A stretch of DNA of 64,000 nucleotides, from assembly GCA_020284085.1 (NCBI GenBank), contig JACEVL010000099.1, positions 646,488 to 710,487 on the forward strand, read 5' to 3'. A program made the position numbers and the translations under genes. This stretch comes from Aporrectodea caliginosa (lineage: Eukaryota > Annelida > Clitellata > Crassiclitellata > Lumbricidae). The notes under the pieces were generated by a model that was not told the origin of the DNA, did not search any database, and worked only from the letters and a program-made list of their open reading frames with translations. Positions 11,150 through 40,217 of this stretch are shown one piece after another (position 1 is the stretch's first letter; every line of letters starts with the position of its first letter).

Positions 11150-11960
11150 CTACATCCCGGTTAATAAGTATCTTTATCTCGACTTTTCATTAGTATCTTT
11201 GATGTCGTTGTTATGTAATACGTGTATCTTCACATCGTCTTTAAAAATTTAATAATGTTCATCTAATCTGTGCTTCATCGTGTTGTAGAAAATCAATTAT
11301 ATCGATGAACATGATCCTTCATACATTCGCATGTATCTTCATCGTGCTTTAGTAACTATGTATCTCATATCGATTGCACTGTATCTTCATTGCTTAGCGA
11401 ACCTTATTCAACTAAGTTCCTGTAAGTTATTTCTCTATATTTGTAGTAGGCCCTATCTTCATTTCTGTATTCGCTTATTTCCAGATCCTCGCATCTGCAG
11501 CACCTTCTTGATTTCTCTGTGATCCACTCAAAAGCGGTTTTCAAAATCCAGTATCATTCGGTGTTAACCGAAGTAATCCGGTGTTATCCAGTTCATAATA
11601 GGCCTATGGTGTCAAACGGTGTAATCTGTCATAAGGGATAGGAAATGAGCGAAGATACCGAGTTCGCAATCCAGATTGTCATCAATCACCTCGTGTCATC
11701 CGGCGTCTTCCGATGTCATGTGGTGTAAATAGGATAATCCCGAGACATCTGGTTTTAACTCAGCATAATTCTGCGCAATCTGGTGTTAACCCGCGTCATC
11801 ATCTGGTGTCATTCGGCGTCATCCAGTATTATCTGGTGTCATTACGCGTCACATGGCGTCATCCCGTATCATCCGGCGTCGTCTTTTGTCATCTGGTGTC
11901 ATTTCGCGTCACACGGCGTCATCCCGTATTCGGCTTCTTCCACCACAAACCGAACCATCT
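11150..11960. repeat. two degenerate short-period repeat tracts
   Basis: From 11150 to 11500 variants of GTATCTTCAT recur. From 11520 to 11940 variants of TGGTGTCATCCGGCGTCATC recur (TCTGGTGTCATT, CACATGGCGTCATC, CCGTATCATCCGGCGTC). Both look like old minisatellites; neither is coding. Confidence 0.65.
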
Positions 11961-12051
11961 AATCACGATTGCAATCAAATGACGGACTCGCCAATCAATC
12001 GATCGATCAATCAATCAATCAATCGTAAATCGATCGATTCTCAATTAGAAC

Positions 12052-12408
12052 ATGGAGTTGAACTTGTTCTTCTGGATCGATATCTTCTCGCCTCTGACTC
12101 CGACGCCGTCCACTCCCTGGTTGAATCCGCCAGAGGACTTTGAGACCTGCCTCGACACTCCACCACTGGCTCCCATGCTGCGTGCCAAGTACATGCAGAT
12201 GGGAAGGATCATCAGGGGCACAGACGGGGTCATCATGAAGACATGGGTGGAGGCATTTGGGTCAGAGGAGGGTGTCGACCCACTCAGAGCTTCCTCCTTG
12301 GCCAACTTCGGAAGAAAAGGCAGAGGCTCCACGCCTGTCAAAACAGAATCATCAATCTCTTCATTATCGTCATCGATGTCGTTATCATCATCATCATCAT
12401 TGCGATAG
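12052..12408 (+). CDS. unidentified ORF, possible distant TANGO6/RTP1-like fragment
   Basis: A 118-codon frame starts at an ATG with low-complexity Ser at its end, where it runs into a (TCA)n array. Residues about 60-90 include KTWVEAFGSEEGVDPLRASS followed by LANFG. This recalls the LRASSLSNLGELC block of TANGO6 (TMCO7)/RTP1-C proteins, but the resemblance is short and from memory. No donor or acceptor was found to join it to more exons, and the minus strand is also open. It could be a retrocopy fragment or chance. Confidence 0.25.
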   Translation: MELNLFFWIDIFSPLTPTPSTPWLNPPEDFETCLDTPPLAPMLRAKYMQMGRIIRGTDGVIMKTWVEAFGSEEGVDPLRASSLANFGRKGRGSTPVKTESSISSLSSSMSLSSSSSLR

Positions 12409-12830
12409 TCTTTATAATCATGTGCAGCGTAATCACCGCGGTCATCATCGTCGTCGTCGTCGTCATCATCATCATCACGATCGTTAATGTCATCGTCACC
12501 ACAGCCACCACGACCACCATAGCTACTAAGCTTACTACTACAACCACCACCACCACCACCACCGACAACAACACCAACACCAACAACACCAACACCACTA
12601 CCACCACAAAACCACCATCTCCCGCCATCGCCCACAGCCACCACGACCGCCACAACTACCTTCATCACCCAAACCACCACAACTACCACCACCACCAAAA
12701 CCACCACAAAACCACCACCCCGCCACCGCCGACAGCTATAACGACCACCACAACTACCACCACCACCACCACCACCACCATCATCATCATCGTCATCATC
12801 TTAATCGTTATTACCTTCGCCATTGTTTCA
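12360..12830. repeat. compound (TCA/TCG)n and (ACC)n array
   Basis: Imperfect TCATCG units followed by CACCAC/CAACAC units over about 470 bp, directly downstream of the AOS-LOX stop codon on the minus strand. Open on both strands in several frames but low complexity throughout. Confidence 0.9.
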
Positions 12831-13049
12831 GCTTCATAAGATATTAGTTACAAATTAAAATGGATTCGTAGTCATCTAAATCATTCAATCGAAAATAAAT
12901 CACGCAGGTGGTCGGGAAATCGATCTATCGATGATTCAGCTGTGGTATGCTAGCATTCAGGCAGTAAGTATATTCTATGAATTTAATCATTCTATTGATT
13001 GACGTCTAATCGAAGATAATCGATGACTGAATAATCGGTTATCGATCTG

Positions 13050-30192
<17,143 letters not shown>

Positions 30193-30294
30193 CTGCATGG
30201 AGAACAGCAACATACACAGAAATATCAATACAAATGCATACATATACATAAGTAAATACACGTACATAGATACATGCATATACATATAATATAT

Positions 30295-30545
30295 CAGTGC
30301 TTTTTTCTAGAAAAAAGGTTCCGGAACTCAACAAATTCAGAACAATTATAGGGCATATTTTATTTTAACATTTCAATTTCATATAATTAAAAATATCAAT
30401 AAACACTGAAGGCGCTGAAATTAATTTAAAGTATCTAAGTAATTTTAAATAATTCTGTATTAAAAATATTTGAATTAACTAAGTCATTTTTGATAGCTTA
30501 TGGTTGGTCCCGGAACGCCGTTCCGGACCGTTCGGCTGAAAAAAT

Positions 30546-30624
<79 letters not shown>
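30295..30624. mobile_element. 256-bp hAT-like MITE followed by (TA)n
   Basis: Ends CAGTGCTTTTTTCTAG and, inverted, CAGAGATTTTTTCAGC; GGTTCCGGAAC and GTTCCGGACCG lie just inside. The element spans 30295-30550, then a (TA)n run to 30624. TAATATAT before and ATATATAT after may be a target duplication. It lies directly upstream of AOS-LOX exon A. Confidence 0.55.
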
Positions 30625-30627
<3 letters not shown>

Positions 30628-30789
30628 CATATATTGTTTGATCTCTTTTTCTTCTAGGTGAAAAGTTGCAGTTTGTCAACTTTCTATTTTCCATAAACGA
30701 AATTATATATACATGCATGACATCCATACATGCCCACATAAATACATGCCACACACATACATAGGACCGACTTGATCTCCTATAGTTCT

Positions 30790-31025
30790 CCGGCAATGAC
30801 TGCCATGGCCCAACATAGTACCTTTGCCATCGTGGGCCCTCCTATATGGAACAACCTTCCCCTCAATGCGTAGTAAGATTTTAGTCGGGGTCCCACCTTC
30901 ATCCCTTCGTTGATTGAAGACTGTCTTATTTCCTCGGAGCTGTCACGCTGAGAGCGCCTCTGAATACAATGTAGCTAGTACTGTGAGAGGCGCTTTATAA
31001 ATTCTCAGATACGATACGATGCAAT
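30790..31025 (+). mobile_element. CR1/L2-type LINE 3' end
   Basis: Translation STFAIVGPPIWNNLPLNA, then GAGCGCCTCTGAATACA, ACTGTGAGAGGCGCTTTATA and an ATACGATAC tail. Confidence 0.82.
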
Positions 31026-31539
31026 ACTTACATGTAGTTAGTGAATAAATAAAAATGAACAAGTAAAAGAGAAAAAACCTGGTTCGGTGTTCTTTGGATG
31101 TACTATAATTAGATTCGAAGGAGAGTGGTTGAGTACATTTGAGAGACTGGTAAATGCTGTGATGTCTAGTACAACCAGGACCGTGCTTGAACGGCGCCGT
31201 ATCTAACAGCGGGCCTATTGTTCCATGCAATGTCGGATAATGGCATATATAGATTGTCAGGCAGTGCCATGCTCAGTGTAAGGCAGTGTCAGTGACGCGT
31301 AGGCCTATATAGAATGTCTGAGTCTGACACTGCCAGCAGCTTCTATAGCGCAGTTATCAAAATACACAACGCATAATCGAGGTGCCTACCACGTCAAATG
31401 CCAGACGGTGCCAGGTTTAGAATGAGCCTTAAGGAGAAAGAAACATGTACCAACATCTAGGCAAGCACAGCTCGGGGCCCTGGTCCCAATCTCATGCAGT
31501 CACTGATCAGTTCCAGGTAAACTACACGCTACGATGATA

Positions 31540-32050
31540 GGTCGAAGCCTCGATGATGATCCTATCAACCTCGACATTCCTTTACCTCGATTACTCCAAA
31601 CCTCGGTAACACCGAATCCCGGTTACACCAAACCTCAATTACACAACAATCCTGATTACCCCAAACCTCGATTACACCAAATTCCGATTACCCCAAATCT
31701 CGATTACACCATATTCCGATTACCCAAAACATCGATTACACCCAATCCTGATCATCCCAATCCTCGATTACACCAAATCCCGATAACCCCAACATCAATA
31801 ACACCATATCCCAAACAGTTCAAACATCGATAACACCAAATTCAGATTAACCCAAACCTCGACAATGCGAACCTTCGAAAACCCAAATATCACCCCTCGA
31901 AAAGCCAATTTTTTTAAAATACCGACCCTCGATATCCAAAACCTCAATATCCCAACCTCCATATCTCAAACTTCGATAAGACCAATAATCGATAACACCA
32001 AATCCTCGATAACACCAATCATCGATAAACCCAAGCTTCGAAGCTTCGAA
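31540..32050. repeat. degenerate ~16-bp minisatellite (CCTCGATTACACCAAA)
   Basis: Variants such as CTCGATTACACCAAATTC, CCGATTACCCCAAATCTC and CGATAACACCAAATCC run for 500 bp. Proline-rich open frames here are artefacts. Confidence 0.85.
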
Positions 32051-32084
32051 GATAATCCAAATTGCAGCTCGATGTGGTTGTACC

Positions 32085-32315
32085 ACCTTACAGACAGTCG
32101 CCGCGGAGGTGGTGGGAGAATGGTGGTGGTAGTTTCTACCAGAACAGGACACAGGTGATGTGCATACAGGGCGTATCGCGTTGCCCGCAGTCCAGGGAGG
32201 CTTTGCAAGGGGGAGTGGCAAGACACTGTCCATCAAAGGGATCGAAGAGCCAAGAAGCGATGCGACCAAAGGCCTCGGCAGATTCCTTCGGGTCGAAGAT
32301 AAGCTGAATTCAAAG
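32085..32315. repeat. dispersed repeat copy (homologous to 32885-33015)
   Basis: AGACAGTCGCCGCGGAGGTG, AATGGTGGTGG, CCAGAACAGG and GGAGGCTTTGCAAGG match 32885-33015 in order and orientation. On the minus strand 32303-32136 is a 55-codon Cys-rich frame after an AG acceptor-like site, but homology to the second copy points to a repeat. Confidence 0.55.
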
Positions 32316-32560
32316 TTATTTCTTTTCGCTGACTCTCTTCCATCGATGCTTTCATCGCTTGGCTGCAATAATTATGCTCTCAGACTCTCACGTAATTCCA
32401 TCATTGCGCAACCGTGTTTTTAAGGTCGTGGGGGAATTTTCGGCCAGTTTCGATCTTGATGTACCTTATTTTTTGCACTATTGGTATAGTCTTACCACTT
32501 CAAAGGACTAAATTACAAATTTGAATTCGCTCTTACGTTAGGTCAAGTATTGTTGAAGTT

Positions 32561-32563
<3 letters not shown>

Positions 32564-32642
<79 letters not shown>

Positions 32643-32745
32643 GGCAGGCAGACAGACAGACAGACAGACAGACAGCATCAGACAGACATACATCAACAGA
32701 CAGACATACAGACAGACAGGCAGGCAGGCAGGCAGGCAGACAAGA
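32564..32745. repeat. (CAGA)n/(GGCA)n array
   Basis: Mostly pure CAGA with CAGG and CATA variants at the right end. Confidence 0.95.
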
Positions 32746-32884
32746 TATAAAGATTAGAGACACTATCTCAATAACCAAGTGGTGCAAGATCTTCCAGCAG
32801 TTACCTACACCTCGACTAACACTCGATAACCTAATCTTTGTAGCGAAGAGTCTTGCAACTGAAAAACACATCTGCATCAAATAT

Positions 32885-33303
32885 ATAAACAGACAGTCGC
32901 GGTGGTGATGGGAGATGGTGGTGGTGGTGGTGGTAGATGGTTGTGGTGGTTCCTGACAGAACAGGTGAGGTTTTAGAGGTCGTATAGCTTTGCCGCAATG
33001 TAAGGAGGTTTTGCAATGGTAGTGGCAAATAAGACAAGTAATACATGTTAAGGACATAACATCACTTGGACTAACAATAGCTGAGGGAAGCAATGGACTT
33101 AACAAATGACCGAGGACAGTGGAGATCATTTGTTCGTACCCATCGCCGCCAAATGACGCGTCAGGCGCTGATGATGATGATGAGGATGAAGATGAAGATG
33201 ATGATGACGATGACGATGACGACGACGACGATGATGACGATGACGATGACGATGATGATGATGATGACGACGACGACGACTACGACGACGATGATGATGA
33301 TAT
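32885..33303 (+). mobile_element. LINE 3' end followed by (GAT/GAC)n tail
   Basis: The plus strand ends with a frame [18 protein letters not shown], a C-terminal signature of jockey/RTE-like LINE ORFs, with one frameshift upstream. A GAT/GAC array (33170-33303) starts directly after. The upstream half is homologous to 32085-32230. Confidence 0.65.
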
Positions 33304-33369
33304 ATTCTGGTTCCTTCGCTACGGATATCGTCGTTGTCAGTTGCTGTGCGGTTGGCCATGCGCTATAGA

Positions 33370-33515
33370 AGCAGAGGCGAAAATCTGTACATAACTTTGG
33401 TGGACAGATTTATTCGGTGGCCGGTTTTTTTTATAGTTTCGAGGGGACAGATAAGCCTCAGTCAAAACTTTGGGTGCAGTCCCCTCTGTCCCCATGATTT
33501 ACGCAACTGTATAAA
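33370..33515 (+). repeat. dispersed repeat, copy 2 (first at 6000-6165)
   Basis: CAGAGGCGAAAATCTGTACA, GGGGACAGATAAGCCTCAGT and CAAAACTTTGGG match the first copy in order. Confidence 0.6.
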
Positions 33516-33749
33516 AACGTAAGGTAGTCAGTCGAACAGTTTTTCAATGATTAGCGTCAAAAACAATCATCCGAGTTCCTCAACGATTTCTCTATTGTTA
33601 TCATTTATGTAGAGCCAGTATACTTTATCAGCGAACGGCCAAAAACAACATTCCTCCTATGTATTGGCCTGCCTTATTTGGTCGTTGAAAAAACCAAGAG
33701 CGGTTACACATGTGCAGCTGTAGGCTAACCCACCCACACATCATATGCG

Positions 33750-33809
33750 TCCGTCTGTCTGTCTCTGTCTATATCTCTCTCTGTCTGTCTGTCTATATCT
33801 CTGTCTGCC

Positions 33810-33876
<67 letters not shown>

Positions 33877-34440
33877 GTCTTGCTAATGATGCGACGTTTG
33901 GTCCGTGCATTTCTTTCTGGTATGTCCACCTGGCAGATCTGTATTTGTGTGTGGGTGCATGTGTCAGACAGGCAGACATGTCTGCGTGTCTGTGTCTTGC
34001 CTTGGTAAACAATGGCCGTGTCCCAGAAGTCTACCATACACATACATATACAATTATACATATACAGTGCTTATGCATATACATATACATACGCATATAT
34101 AGTAATATACATACCGATACACATGCATATGCATATACATATATACATATACAATTATACATAAACATAATTATACATATACAATTATACATATGCATAT
34201 ATTCATATATATATATACATATATAATTATATATATACATATACATGTGCTTATACATAAACATATAAGAACATGAACATATACAGATATATGCATATAC
34301 ATATTTCATATATAGTATATATATACATGTACAATGTACATATACATATCACCATAAACATAACCACATGCATATACATATACAATGACATAAGTATGCA
34401 CATATGCAAATACACATATACATATATATACACATTTCCA
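33750..34440. repeat. (CTGT)n and degenerate (ATATAC)n tracts
   Basis: CTGT repeats at 33750-33875, then from 34030 imperfect CATATACA units. Apparent CICMYV-type frames are repeat artefacts. Confidence 0.9.
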
Positions 34441-34654
34441 TGAAGGCTTACATACAGGGCCTCTCTATGTACACTGTATGTCGCATATATTATTATTATA
34501 TATATACGGTAGGTAGGAATATAAATTAACTGTGCTTTATGTGATGTATTGACTTTGAGGCATAAACATGAGGAGATGTGTTGTATGACCTTGCTTACAA
34601 ACTGATCTATGTGTAGTTCAGGATCAGTTGGCTTCAGTAAGCTGACGAATGAGG

Positions 34655-34795
34655 CAGAGGGAGAGAGAGGCAGAGAGAGAGAGAGAGGGACGGATAGAGA
34701 GGAAGGGAGGGAGGGAAGGATGCAGGGAGGGAGAGACGGAGAGAGAGGCAGGGAGGGAGGGAAGTAGGCAGAGAGGGAGGGACGGAGAGAGAGGT
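34655..34795. repeat. (GAGG/GAGA)n purine tract
   Basis: GAGAGAGA and GGGAGGGAGG units, strongly strand-asymmetric. Confidence 0.85.
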
Positions 34796-34869
34796 TGAAG
34801 ATGTGGATCCACCAACGAATGCATGAATGTATATAATATTATATAGGCTATATAAATTATATATATATA

Positions 34870-36775
34870 TATATATGAATGTTTGTATGCAGGTAGGTTT
34901 ATATGAATGTTTGTATGATATGAATGTTTGTATGTAGTTAGGTCTACATGAATGCATGTATGATATGAATGTTTGTATGCAGTTAGGTTTATATGAATGT
35001 TTGTATGTATACTTAGGTCTATATGAATGTTTGTATGATATGAATGTTTGTATGTAGTTAGGTTTATACGAATGTTTGTATGTAGTTAGGTCTATATGAA
35101 TGTTTGTATGATATGAATGTTTGTATGTAGTTAGGTTTATCCGAATGTTTGTATGTAGTTAGGTTTATATGAATGTTTGTATGTAGTTAGGCTATATGAA
35201 TGTTTGTATGATATGAATGTTTGTATGTAGTTAGGTCTACATGAATGCATGTATGATATGAATGTTTGTATGTATGCAGTTAGGTTTATATGAATGTTTG
35301 TATGTATACTTAGGTCTATATGAATGTTTGTATGATATGAATGTTTGTATGTAGTTAGGTTTATACGAATGTTTGTATGTAGTTAGGTCTATATGAATGT
35401 TTGTATGATATGAATGTTTGTATGTAGTTAGGTTTATCCGAATGTTTGTATGTAGTTAGGTCTATATGAATGTTTGTATGATATGAATGTTTGTATGTAG
35501 TTAGGTTTATCCGAATGTTTGTATGTAGTTAGGTCTATATGAATGTTTGTATGATATGAATGTTTGTATGTAGTTAGGTTTATATGAATGTTTGTATGTA
35601 GTTAGGCTATATGAATGTTTGTATGATATGAATGTTTGTATGTAGTTAGGTTTATATGAATGTTTGTATGTAGTTAGGCTATATGAATGTTTGTATGATA
35701 TGAATGTTTGTATGTAGTTAGGTTTATATGAATGTTTGTATGTAGTTAGGTTTATATGAATGTTTGTATGTAGTTAGGTCTATATGAATGTTTGTATGAT
35801 ATGAATGTTTGTATGTAGTTAGGTTTATATGAATGTTTGTATGTAGTTAGGCTATATGAATGTTTGTATGATATGAATGTTTGTATGTAGTTAGGTTTAT
35901 ATGAATGTTTGTATGTAGTTAGGTTTATCCGAATGTTTGTATGTAGTTAGGTCTATATGAATGTTTGTATGATATGAATGTTTGTATGTAGTTAGGTTTA
36001 TATGAATGTTTGTATGATATGAATGTTTGTATGTAGTTAGGTTTATATGAATGTTTGTATGTAGTTAGGCTATATGAATGTTTGTATGATATGAATGTTT
36101 GTATGTAGTTAGGTTTATATGAATGTTTGTATGTAGTTAGGCTATATGAATGTTTGTATGATATGAATGTTTGTATGTAGTTAGGTTTATATGAATGTTT
36201 GTATGTAGTTAGGCTATATGAATGTTTGTATGATATGAATGTTTGTATGTAGTTAGGTTTATATGAATGTTTGTATGTAGTTAGGTTTATCCGAATGTTT
36301 GTATGTAGTTAGGTCTATATGAATGTTTGTATGATATGAATGTTTGTATGTAGTTAGGTTTATATGAATGTTTGTATGTAGTTAGGCTATATGAATGTTT
36401 GTATGATATGAATGTTTGTATGTAGTTAGGTTTATATGAATGTTTGTATGTAGTTAGGTCTATATGAATGTTTGTATGATATGAATGTTTGTATGTAGTT
36501 AGGTTTATATGAATGTTTGTATGTAGTTAGGTTTATATGAATGTTTGTATGTAGTTAGGTCTATATGAATGTTTGTATGATATGAATGTTTGTATGTAGT
36601 TAGGTTTATATGAATGTTTGTATGTAGTTAGGCTATATGAATGTTTGTATGATATGAATGTTTGTATGTAGTTAGGTTTATATGAATGTTTGTATGTAGT
36701 TAGGTCTATATGAATGTTTGTATGATATGAATGTTTGTTTGTGGGTTTATATGAATGTTTGTTATGTAGGTAGGT
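34870..36775. repeat. 1.9-kb minisatellite, TATGAATGTTTGTATG core
   Basis: The 16-bp core ATATGAATGTTTGTATG is joined by alternating linkers: AT, TAGTTAGGTTT, TAGTTAGGTC or TAGTTAGGC. This gives about 18- and 29-bp subunits that group into a higher-order unit of about 73 bp. Copies are very uniform in the centre and degrade at both edges. No gene. Confidence 0.95.
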
Positions 36776-37073
36776 TTGCGCTAGCGATGCACTTTGTAAA
36801 TGTTTAAAAAATGACAGCTTTCCTGAACCAGATAATAACCACCTATGCAGCTCAGCTGAAGGAGCTATACTTGCAATCTGCAACTTATACTCTTTTTTAT
36901 GTAGACTGGTTATGGTTAGTTAGTTTGTTATCTAGACATTTGATGCCTAACAAAAGCGATGCCTATAGACTAACCTAAATATGCTTGGTAACTGTAATTG
37001 AGAACAGAAACAGAATTATAGTTATCTGTGTATCTAGTCATAATTATATATTATAGTCTATATATTAAATGCT

Positions 37074-37074
<1 letters not shown>

Positions 37075-37108
<34 letters not shown>

Positions 37109-37290
37109 TATAAGCATATAATATATATAGGCCTACATGATATAGAGTGCCACCACATGTGTGCAGAGGTGCATAAACATGAATAATTTGCAAACCTTCT
37201 TTCATATATATATAATATGAAATATATATATATATATAGATATACAGAAATATGATATATATATATAATATATATATATATATTGAGCGG
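37075..37290. repeat. AT-rich (TA)n tracts
   Basis: Three (TA)n runs separated by short unique sequence. Confidence 0.85.
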
Positions 37291-37694
37291 ATCATTCTAA
37301 TATGCAGCGTAGGCGTGTGATGTATGTGTCTATATTTCTGGGTATACGTCTGCTTGGAAGTGACTGTGTGTGCGTGCGGTGTGCTTTGTGGGAGGATGGA
37401 GCAGCTGATGCTGTCGTGTTAAATCTGATCTGGAACGTGGTGATGATGCGAAGGAATGGCAACTGATGAGCCCAGTCTCTACCCTCAGACTGATGGATAA
37501 CGATGATGCTGCTGCTCTGAAGGAGGCAGATGCCAAGGCGACGATGATCAATACGAGGATGGTCATGGAAATGAATACAGATTAAATCCCAGATGAACAA
37601 TGATGCTGGTGAAAATTGCATCTCTTAACATACTTATTTGTTTGTATTTATTATGTATTTATTAGGCGCCTCTGATAATGGCCATGCATCATGT

Positions 37695-37924
37695 GGGGCG
37701 CGGTGGTGTAGGGGTATGTTCGGTGCCTTGCAGCCGGAGGGTTGCGGGTTCGAATCCACCTCAAGCCGCCTCGTATGGACCCTGGGCAAGTCCTTCACTC
37801 GCAATTGCTCATGCGCTTCGGCGTGAAACTCCGATTCAGTGTCCGCGCTGTAGTCGGGAGCGCCTCTGAATAGAAATCTTGAAGGGGCGCTATATAAATA
37901 TCTGAAATGAATGAATGAATGAAA
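37695..37924 (+). mobile_element. SINE family B, complete copy, TSD ATGCATCA
   Basis: Head GGGGCGCGGTGGTGTAGGGG with an A-box-like segment, B box GGTTCGAATCC at about 37747, CTGGGCAAGTCCTTCACTCG body, then GGAGCGCCTCTGAATAGAAA, CTTGAAGGGGCGCTATATAA and (AATG)n. ATGCATCA repeats at 37684-37691 and 37925-37932. The tail is that of the LINE at 49545-49790. Confidence 0.9.
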
Positions 37925-37932
37925 ATGCATCA

Positions 37933-38075
37933 ATTGGTGGGGCTGAGCAATTGTAAGCGTAGGACTTGCTCAAGGTCCCTAAACAGTAGGCCTAGTTGTT
38001 TGAAAAGAGGTTCGAATCCGTACTTTCTGCGTTAGAATGCGAACACTCTAACTAACCAGTCGGCTACAGCCGCTA
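37933..38075 (-). mobile_element. SINE family A, minus copy
   Basis: Minus strand: GCCGACTGGTTAGTTAGAGT, AGTACGGATTCGAACCTC (B box), TAGGGACCTTGAGCAAGTCC and ACAATTGCTCAGC. It abuts SINE family B. Confidence 0.75.
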
Positions 38076-38103
38076 CATACGTAATGGTTTATGCGGTGAT
38101 AAC

Positions 38104-38440
<337 letters not shown>

Positions 38441-38939
38441 TGAAATGATGAGGACAGTGTTAATGATTGTGAACATACTGATGACGAATGACGATGATGA
38501 CGATGGTGTGCGAATGCATACAACAGGATACTTGTATAAGTGCTATTGTATTCTCTGATTTATATAGCGTCACTTGATGAGAAACAAATGAGTGTCGTTC
38601 CGAACCTGACAACACCAGACTACGATCGATTAGAATGGTTTTCAAGCGCTTACGGAAATGAAATCAGGATGCTCAAGTCCAGGGCCGTATTTACTTATGT
38701 GGTGGAGGCCCCTGTGCACTGGCACATAGTGCACATGCCTAAATCCAGGCGTGATCAAGTCACAGATTGTAAGGCAGTTTATAACAGAAGATGGGCCGAC
38801 GACAGCAAAACTTATACTTCATAAGAATACAATGGAGAATAATGCACTGAAGCTTTTGGCTCTTGTAGCAATGATTTTAAAACGAACTTGTTTAGATCAG
38901 ACTTTATGTGAGGTCCTTAAAAGGCACTATAATAAGTAT

Positions 38940-39120
38940 TTAGATACATACAATGTCATACATGCATACATACATAGCATACATGCATACAGGCATACAT
39001 ACATACATACCTACATACATTCATACATACATAGGGCCTACATTATATGCATACATACAAACATGCATACATACAATCAAACATACGTAAATACACACAT
39101 TCATGCATACATACAAATAA
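38940..39120. repeat. imperfect (ATAC)n array
   Basis: CATACATACATA units with frequent substitutions. Confidence 0.85.
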
Positions 39121-39129
39121 TAATGTCGG

Positions 39130-39950
39130 TGGTAATGCAAAAGTCAACGACGACAATGATGATGATGACAATGATGATTAGGGCGATGCATGGAGAGAAG
39201 CTTAGTTAGGGTTGCTGCAGCAAGAGTTTGGAACTAGGAATGATGGATAGGCAGACGGCATCAGGCACCTGCATATTATCTTCGGCATATGCATAACAGA
39301 CACAGCCAGAGAGCTTCAGCTGGCCAACCATCAGGCAGACAGTTACCGGAGTCGTTAACTTGCATACATTCTAGCAAAACAACAATGTTTGTCAGGGTCA
39401 AGGCGCCGACCTCAGACCCATCCACAGACGCTGATAATCTAGAATGAAACTCTAAAACGCAAAGATTACAGACATATGGATGGTTGAAAGACCGCAGGAA
39501 AAGTAAAAAGCAACATCATCCAGCCAAAAGATCGAGAACGGCAGAAGCAAAAAGCAAAAAGCGCCGAGAATAACATAGGCCTACCAGCGAAAATAAACAA
39601 CAAGCATAACAGCAAAAACAATAGCAAATGTTATAGTGATGAACGAATGCCAGCAAATATAAAAGCGAAAACAACAACATTTATCATAGCGAAAATTACA
39701 AAATACTCAACAGGGGAAATAATAAATAATCGTAGCAGAAAAATAGCAAGACATTTGACAGAAAAAGAGCAAAAACACAAAAGCATTAATTGCTGTTGTT
39801 AGGGCTTAACGATGGTAGCATAAGAATAGAGAAAGTATTAGGACGTGATTTGAAATATTTGCGATACGAATACCTTTGCATAATATGATTAATTATCGAC
39901 TTGGAGATGGGAAATGAGGGATTCAGTATTCAGTAAATGTAGATGCACAC
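39130..39950. other. no gene recognised
   Basis: AT- and A-rich stretch with AGCAAAAAC-type words at 39540-39780 and no credible exon. Confidence 0.4.
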
Positions 39951-39954
39951 GTTT

Positions 39955-40095
39955 TATATAGCAACCATATAATATGGCATCGACCCTGCTCATTTTTCAA
40001 TGAATTGATCGAGTGAGAACCTTCACTACAACTACCCGTTTGAATGGGCGCCTTGTCATTTAAGATCCCCATGGGAGGACCTTGCTAGCCCGAGA
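39955..40095. repeat. dispersed repeat, copy 2 (first at 18770-18925)
   Basis: CGACCCTGCTCAT, AATGAATTGATC, ACCTTCACTAC and CGTTTGAATGGGCGCC in the same order as the first copy. Confidence 0.6.
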
Positions 40096-40217
40096 TTTAA
40101 ATAATTATTACCTGAAATAAGCAAGCATCAGGAAGCGAACCGCGATCCGTGTGCTCTCTTTTACAGAGGCGCGTTAAACACAGACTACGCTCTCATCAAT
40201 GCAGCTACTGGGACAAC

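Noticed and set aside
32136..32303. Small cysteine-rich exon on the minus strand (five Cys, acceptor-like start, stop)
   Set aside because: Attractive composition, but the segment is homologous at DNA level to 32885-33015 next to a LINE 3' end, so it is more likely part of a dispersed repeat. Orientation of the repeat's true coding strand remains unknown.
34870..36775. Repeats with alternating spacers, CRISPR-like at first sight
   Set aside because: The linkers are not unique spacers but three recurring short sequences; the genome is animal and no cas genes exist. It is a minisatellite.
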